A model generated the notes under the pieces. The model saw only the letters and a list, made by a program, of their open reading frames with translations, ran no database searches and was not told where the DNA came from. Positions 58,270-64,000 of a stretch of DNA of 64,000 nt are shown in pieces. Position 1 is the first letter of the stretch. Each line of letters begins with the position of its first letter. The stretch is from Isoetes taiwanensis (taxonomy: Eukaryota > Streptophyta > Lycopodiopsida > Isoetales > Isoetaceae), in assembly GCA_021234155.1 (NCBI GenBank), contig JAJEKV010000015.1, positions 530,852 through 594,851 on the forward strand, written 5' to 3'. Made by a program: the position numbers and the translations under genes.

Positions 58270-59383
58270 TTAACTCGGCTTTGTCGATAATTTGCCACCT
58301 TGACATGTGACAGGGGCCTCAGATCCCAAAGCTTGGCCATGAAGCAAGCATCTAAGCACCGCTTCAAGGCAGTTTCCTTCCGGTGTATGCACCGGTCCAC
58401 ATCTCAGATGCCCGCACATTCCATAGCGAAACCACCGGGCTTGCTTGTCTTTCCAAAGGCTTTGAGTCGCCAAGGGCCCATCGCCACTGCCAAAGCAAGG
58501 TTGGGCAGCCGGCTTCATCCATAGCCACCACCTTCCGAAGTAAATAATGTGACGCTCCAAATGCAGCCCTCTCAGAATGGAAGGAAGCCCGCCTCTGGAG
58601 CAAGATCTGATATGGGACCATGGATTTCACTCCCGATTAGGGCCAAGAAGGCCTTCAGACCGCTCTAGATCGCTCCAAGTGGTGAGGGATATCACCGGCC
58701 CCCACACTTCTGCCCCATAGAGGAGGACCGGTTCAACCAAGGCCCTCGAACAAGTGTGCCTGTGACCCCATGCATACTGACTCGCCTTTGTGATTTGTTG
58801 TTTTGCATTGCATACGGGGCTTTCCGACCGCAGTGACTGCAGAACCCGATGGATGCATCCCGTTATGTGGTAGTAGAAAACTCAATGCCCAAATACTTAT
58901 AAGATCGAGCCACCTCCACTACACCGCCCCGGTAAGTGAATGAGGGAAGGTGTGGTGTCGGATGATGGGACCAGCAGAAGCACCTTGTCTTGGCCAAGTT
59001 AACTCTCATGTCGCTGAATTGGCGTAAAGTGTCTAAAGCATCCAGTGGCGCGTTGCATGTCCTCCGGGTATATGCGAAAGCAGTCAACATCATCGGCATA
59101 TATGAGTTGCCGGGATTATGTGGTGCATCAACCGAAATTGCCCAGCCATTCTTCTAGGCTCAAGCCTAGCCATTCTTCTAGCTGGTCAATGTACAAGCCG
59201 AAGAGCGTCGGAGATAGAGGGCAGCCCTGGCGCACCCCAATGCTACTAACAACGGGCTCCCCCGACAGTGTGAGACGACCGGAGCAAGCCTCGTATAGTT
59301 TGTATATAGCATTCTGCAAGTCGACGGGGGTCCCTAGCTGTCTCAATCTATCCCACAAATTCAAACATATAAAGCAAGACTAA
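58270..59383 (-). pseudogene. LINE D fragment: reverse transcriptase remnant
   Basis: Minus-strand RT pieces: LGTPVDLQNAIYKLYEACSG, GVRQGCPLSPTLFGLYIDQL, a YADDV box around 59100 followed by a frameshift, VARSYKYLGIEF at about 58900, and a tail containing LYGAEVWGP. It resembles the LINE at 4.4-8.4 kb (YKYLGVDI, ALYGVPIWGP). A 24-bp tandem duplication at about 59145-59190 repeats EEWLG in the RT. Both ends are truncated and all frames are short. Confidence 0.7.
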
Positions 59384-60084
59384 TATAGTTAGACTTATTC
59401 CGGTAGATATAATGTATAAAGCATGTAGATTGAATTAGTTGCACCATTAGATCATTTTATTTAGTTGCTGTAATCATTGATCGTAAGCATATTTCTAAGA
59501 TAATTATATTTATTCACCTCTTTGAGTGGTAGTAAATAATTTGAACTGGTCGTAATCATTCATTGAAAACATTTTGGCTACGGTCCTTGAAAGTAATGCC
59601 AAGGCAGTGAGAAAAACTCTTGTACTGTAGTTCCCAACAAAGTTCGACACTAGTTATATTGTTATTAAGTTGTTTCCCAAGCGGCCCTTCCGTTCCTGCA
59701 GCTACAATATTAATGAGTGTCCTGCCAGATTCCAAAAACCAAAGCTTGATAATTGATGACGCATGTATAAACATGCCTCTTTAAAATTACTATAACACCT
59801 TGTTATCTAGAAAGGGAGAACCATTAAGTCGCATTTAATTAAAGTGGGTCTCATATGAGTCCCATTTTTTTGTACCTTCTTATTTTACACGAAAAGTATA
59901 TGCAATTTTTGGCCTATTTATGTGCAGATTAGTTTTTCGTGTGAGGTTCTGTCCACCTATGATATATTTCGATGACTTTTCTCGGATGGTGAGTCGAGAA
60001 TACTCAATGCACAATAAAAAACAAGGAAACTGCTTACACATTCAAAACATAATGATAGTATTTGAAAGAATTTTTTATTCATAA
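59384..60084. other. No gene seen
   Basis: AT-rich DNA with no recognised coding or repeat structure. Confidence 0.4.
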
Positions 60085-60990
60085 ATGAGATGGTTACAAA
60101 GTATATTACAGTGGATGAAGAGACCACGGTGGTCGTGCCGTCACAATGGTAACATCCTCATTACATACATTCCATCTAATATGAACAACCGAGCAGGACA
60201 GTTTGACACAGATGGAGTTCAATGGAGACTGATTAATATATATGGTACCAACAAGCCTGCAGAAAGAGTTGTGCTATAGAGAGAAATAAATATGTGACGG
60301 GTCAACCAATCAGGGGAAAATTGGATTCTAGATGGTGATCTTAATATGACAGATGTATGGAACCAAAAGCTTGGGCTACTCAGAAAACTTTTAGGGGAGG
60401 AGAGGGCAGTGTGGGACTCTCTCCTCAATAATAACGGATTTGTTCTCCTCCCACCATCAAATGCCCCATACTCTTGTCAAATAAGCAAAAGGATATGGAC
60501 AAAGTTTATTGTCTTTTGGACAGGTTCTATTTAGCAATAAATTGGCCCCATTTATGGATAAGTGTTTTGTGGAGGGGAACCTTGCATTCTTGCAGTCTGA
60601 TCATGTGCCACAAAAACTAGTATTTGCGGACCTTCCCTATGCTAGATGGAGGGGCAATGTTGCTTTTAAATTCAACACTGGGCTCCTAGGAAAGGGAGCA
60701 TTTTGTAATCCTTTTTGGGATTTTGTTATGACACAATCAAGGGAGGAAGGGCTCCCTAGGAAAGGGAGCATTTTGTAATCCTTTTTGGGATTTTGTTATG
60801 ACACAATCAAGGGAGGAAGGGCTCCCTAGCATGAAAGCTTAAATACAAAAAAAATGTTCCAATGAAAGATTGGATAAAGAAATGGGATAGAGAGTGGGCT
60901 CAGGAGTGATCTTTACAATCAAATTCGACGAGTCAAACAAGATTTAGTTTCAGATACATTTAATTCTATATTTCAGAATCCTAAGGAGGT
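60085..60990 (+). pseudogene. LINE E fragment: endonuclease domain remnant
   Basis: Plus-strand L1-type endonuclease pieces: QWRLINIYGTNKPAERVVL, NWILDGDLNMTDVWNQKLG, LDRFYLAINW (after a frame change) and KFNTGLLGKG. RT and 3' parts are absent; the fragment stops where the repeat at 60996 begins. Multiple stops make it non-coding today. Confidence 0.6.
60685..60824. repeat. Perfect 70-bp tandem duplication in LINE E
   Basis: The block beginning CCTAGGAAAGGGAGCATTTT is repeated immediately without visible differences, which indicates a recent event. Confidence 0.9.
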
Positions 60991-60995
60991 ATTCT

Positions 60996-61226
60996 GGGAA
61001 GGGACTCGCAAGAGACACAAAACCGGTAGATAGGCTTGTCATTCATCACAGCAGCAGTATACAATGTTTGAAGAATAGAGAGGGGTAGCCGACCATAGGA
61101 ACAATATCGGGCTACCCCGGAAAAAACAATATGCGCAGGCAGTATAGAAGGGTAATGGCGACCGCTTCTCATCGGGATAAAAAACCCCGCCCTTTCGGGT
61201 TTTCGAGGAAAACCCTAATGAGAAAT
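60996..61226. repeat. Dispersed non-coding repeat, copy 2
   Basis: Matches 2820-3066. It starts GGGAAGGGACTCGCAAGAGA and ends with the GC-rich hairpin (ACCCCGCCCTTTCGGGTTTT) and CCCTAATGAGAAA. The same head and the later block (AAAACCTGC, AACACAAAG, GTGAATGGTTAGA) recur at 61965-62095, so the unit is partly duplicated in tandem; the second copy lacks the hairpin part. Confidence 0.65.
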
Positions 61227-61499
61227 GGTTGCCAAGAACCTTGAATGTGTTGCCTGGAGATACGAAGGCGACGGGTCGATGGCGAAGCCAAGAAAGCAGG
61301 ACCCCAGAAGACGGCATAAAACCTGCAGCAACACAAAGGAACCCTAGAAATACCCGTGAATGGTTAGAAAAACTAACATGCATGGCAGGGACAAGGCAAG
61401 CCGCACAATCAAAAACTGCAAAGAAGAGCATATTAGAAACAGAAAGAGCATCACCCAGAAGGTGGAGAAGCATCACCCAGCGGGTGGAAAACAACTATG

Positions 61500-61690
61500 C
61501 GTCACCCTCAAGGTGGAAATAAATAGCATCACCCTCAAGGTGGAAATAAATAGCATCACCCTCAAGGTGGAAATAAATAGCGTCACCCTCAAGGTGGAAA
61601 TAAATAGCATCACCCTCAAGGTGGAAATAAATAGCGTCACCCACAGGTGGAGATAGCATCACCTAAAAGGTGGAGAAAGCATCACCCAAC
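61500..61690. repeat. 27-bp minisatellite
   Basis: Four to five near-identical units (AGCATCACCCTCAAGGTGG then AAATAAAT) at 61527-61634, flanked by degenerate units (GCATCACC-n-GGTGGA) from about 61440 to 61700 and again at 62120-62290. Each unit contains the imperfect palindrome CACC...GGTG. The frame reads a 9-residue ITLKVEINS repeat, but I do not regard it as a real protein. Confidence 0.85.
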
Positions 61691-62450
61691 GGGTGGAAAA
61701 ATAACATATGAAAAATATGACATGATATTGATGCAAAAAACATTATTATAGCAAATGCAAAGTGAACAACAACAAAAGTGCATGGCCCAAAAACACAAAT
61801 GAAACAAAACAAGCAGACCGAAAGGTATGAAGGGAGGGAAGCTACGAAAGGAAGAAAGTCGCCGGGAGAAGACGCCGATAACCGGTCCCGGAAGGGGAAA
61901 GAGCCTTATAGAATGGCTCGCCCCTCCCGTAATGGCGATCCGATGGTTCGGATCGATGCGATTCGGGAAGGGACTCGCAAAGAGACACAAAACCGCCGAC
62001 TACCGTGAGAACTTCCTAACTAAAAGCCGATGGCGTAAAACCTGCAAGCAACACAAAGAACTCGAAAAAACACTCGTGAATGGTTAGAGAAAATCCAATA
62101 TGTAGCAGAAAAAGAGAGCATCACCCAATAGGGTGGAGAATAAAGATCACCCAACGGTGGAAAACAATTACGAAAAGAGATATGCGCCACCCTCGAGGTG
62201 GAAATAAACAAAGATCACCCGCAGTGGAGATAGCATCACCCCCTATGGTGGAAAAAGCGCCACCCCACCTGGTGGATAACAATCATGTAAAAAGAAATAT
62301 GCATTGCAAAATAACGCTAGACAATGTTATTTACAACATCATTAAACACGATAAATAGAAATGAGCGTCACCATCACGGTAGAAATAAACAGCACCACCC
62401 AACAAAAAAACGGTCCATAAAAAAACGCGACATCTAGAGAAAGATAAGCA
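61691..62450. repeat. Continuation of non-coding repeat block
   Basis: Contains the second head copy (61965-62000) and sparse CACC/GGTGG units (62120-62290, 62370). No gene is seen. Confidence 0.5.
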
Positions 62451-63075
62451 TCAATGTAAAGCCATAAAAAAGAACGCCAAGAACACGAAACCAACTAAAA
62501 GTGGTCATTAGAATGCGCCCAATATAATACCTTGTGTACAACAACGTAACGCCACATCTAGATAAAGAGAAGCATAAAAAGGAGAAAATGATCCAATAGA
62601 AACCCAGGTCGCAAAATCTCAATATGGTGCCAAACGCAATATGCATCATATCCAGATAAAGTTAAATAGCAACACCATGCACAAAATGAGAATGTGCCCA
62701 ATAGAACACCTTGTGGACCACAACGTAGGACACCCCACATCTAGATAAAGGGAAGCATAAAAATGAAAGATAATCCAATAAAAACCCATGTGGGAAAATC
62801 TCAATGCAGTGCCAAACGTAATATGCATCCTATCGAGATAAAGCCAAATAGCAAATATGCCAATAATGATCATACCAAATAGAAAAAGATCCACTACAAG
62901 TGCAAAAACCCTCAATAGACAGCTAGAAATGGATTGCTCGAGAGAACTAGAATCACGCAGAACCAGCACCATGCACAAAATGAGAATGTGCGCAATATAA
63001 CACCTTGTATACAATGTTCCACGTAAGATACTCCCTATCAAGACAAAGAGAAGCATAAAAAGGAAGATGATCCAA
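62451..63075. repeat. Diverged tandem repeat, about 180-bp unit
   Basis: The anchor AATGTGCCCAATA-AA-ACCTTGT recurs at about 62511, 62692 and 62985, followed each time by CATCTAGATAAAG or CTATCAAGACAAAG and AGAAGCATAAAAA. The third interval is about 110 bp longer through an insertion. Confidence 0.7.
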
Positions 63076-64000
63076 GTGTGGTGATGTCAGAAGACAAATA
63101 ATACCATATGCATAAAGCCATAAATAAGGGCCCCAATAGGAAACATACTCTGGCAAACGAGGGACGAGATGGAGGAAGAGGATGGAGGCATGTTAGTACC
63201 AGTCAAAGGAAGGTCAAGAAGGAAATTGAGACGAAAATTAATTCGGATCCCAACGAAAACCGAAAAGGAGGCGTAAGTAGTCAAAGGCGAGGTTATGGCG
63301 AAGGAAAAGGAAGAGATTGAGGTCAAAATGCCAAGGTGGGATGGGAAGGGAAGGAGGTCAGCCATATGGTAAAAAAGACAAATGAAATATAATGGCTAAG
63401 TAAAGTCACAAATTATTAAGAAAGCGAGTGCCATACATATGGTTTGCCATGAGAAAGGAAGTAATGATAAATGGACCAAAAACACAATGATGACGTGAAG
63501 TGACATCTATTAGTAGTAAAGCTAGCCATGTGAGCTACGAAAAAACTGAGGGGTGAGATGGAGTGGACCCAGTCTGTCAATGGCACGATGTCTCGTGAAT
63601 GAGGTCGAATCAAATGCATGGTTAAGAGGCCTATGTGGAAATAGACAGGCGAACAAAACGATAGAAAGCAAGGTTGAGGCTAGGGGCAACAGAGTGGAAA
63701 ACGAACTCAAACTAACGGAGATCGAACTTTGGTAAAAGGATATGGATGGATAGAAAGCAAGCAATGGGCCAAGTCAAAAGCAAAAAGGGCAAGATTAAGA
63801 TCATAGAAAAACACAGGTAATGGCAGGGCTAATAGAGGACAACCCCTATCGAAAAAACAATATCATGAATGAAGGAAGAGAGGTGCTATATCAAAGAAAA
63901 TTTACGTGGAAAGCAAAGGCAATATTGACCGAAGTTATGGTTAAGGGAAGGATATAATTCTAACGAAACAATATGCGAACGTTAGCAGAAGGGTTGGAGG
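63076..64000. other. Purine-rich repeat DNA, no gene
   Basis: G/A-rich sequence resembling 8.9-9.5 kb in texture. No supported gene; the repeat block continues past the window end. Confidence 0.4.

Noticed and set aside
61360-61656. 98-codon frame with ITLKVEINS repeats
   Set aside because: The 27-bp unit is a multiple of three, so any frame stays open. The repeat extends into clearly non-coding decayed units.
61440-62290. CRISPR-like array
   Set aside because: Units abut with no unique spacers of constant length, and the context is a plant nuclear repeat with LINE remnants.

Overview
This is a window of a land-plant nuclear genome. The evidence is two spliced host genes with plant-type architecture (a DeSI/PPPDE isopeptidase and a full-size PDR/ABCG transporter), PPR coding remnants, L1-type LINEs whose ORF1 resembles plant DUF4283/zinc-knuckle proteins, and CACTA and Mutator-like DNA transposons. 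Gene density is very low and most of the window is nested mobile DNA. A large-genome plant, perhaps a fern, lycophyte or other non-angiosperm, would fit, but the species cannot be read from the sequence. I saw no bacterial operons, rRNA, tRNA or CRISPR.

Layout. 0.45-2.0 kb: DeSI-like gene, minus strand, four exons. 2.8-3.1 kb: a dispersed non-coding repeat, related to others at 57.8 and 61-62 kb, followed by a GC-rich segment with one small hypothetical ORF. 4.4-8.4 kb: a decayed two-ORF LINE on the minus strand ending in a (TAA)n tail. 8.4-10.8 kb: low-information repeat DNA. 10.84-26.98 kb: a candidate giant Mutator-like element, bounded by roughly 52-bp inverted repeats and a 10-bp direct repeat. 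It carries a decayed MULE/SWIM transposase, a C48 (Ulp1-like) fragment, two inverted paralogues of an unrecognised gene family, arrays of short hairpin units, and two later insertions (a 3.7-kb non-autonomous CACTA element and a 0.64-kb hAT-like MITE). 27.76-34.36 kb: the PDR transporter, minus strand, 24 exons by my splice reading, about 1445 aa and apparently intact, but with the NBD1 Walker B glutamate replaced by asparagine. 36.84-37.29 kb: the 3' end of an unrecognised spliced gene, minus strand. 37.8-54.13 kb: two 8-kb LINEs of one family, one inserted inside the other. The outer one (minus) itself landed in PPR-like sequence, and both insertions have recognisable target-site duplications. 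54.1-60.99 kb: PPR remnant and fragments of three further LINEs. 61-64 kb: a non-coding repeat block with a 27-bp minisatellite.

The two intact host genes show no sign of working together; they are separated by the giant element. The main points of interest are the giant Mutator-like element with its hairpin satellite and unknown passenger genes, a conserved third ORF (called ORF0 here) upstream of ORF1 in the 8-kb LINEs, and the atypical NBD1 of the transporter. All splice sites were assigned by eye from GT-AG (one GC-AG) signals, frame continuity and family resemblance.
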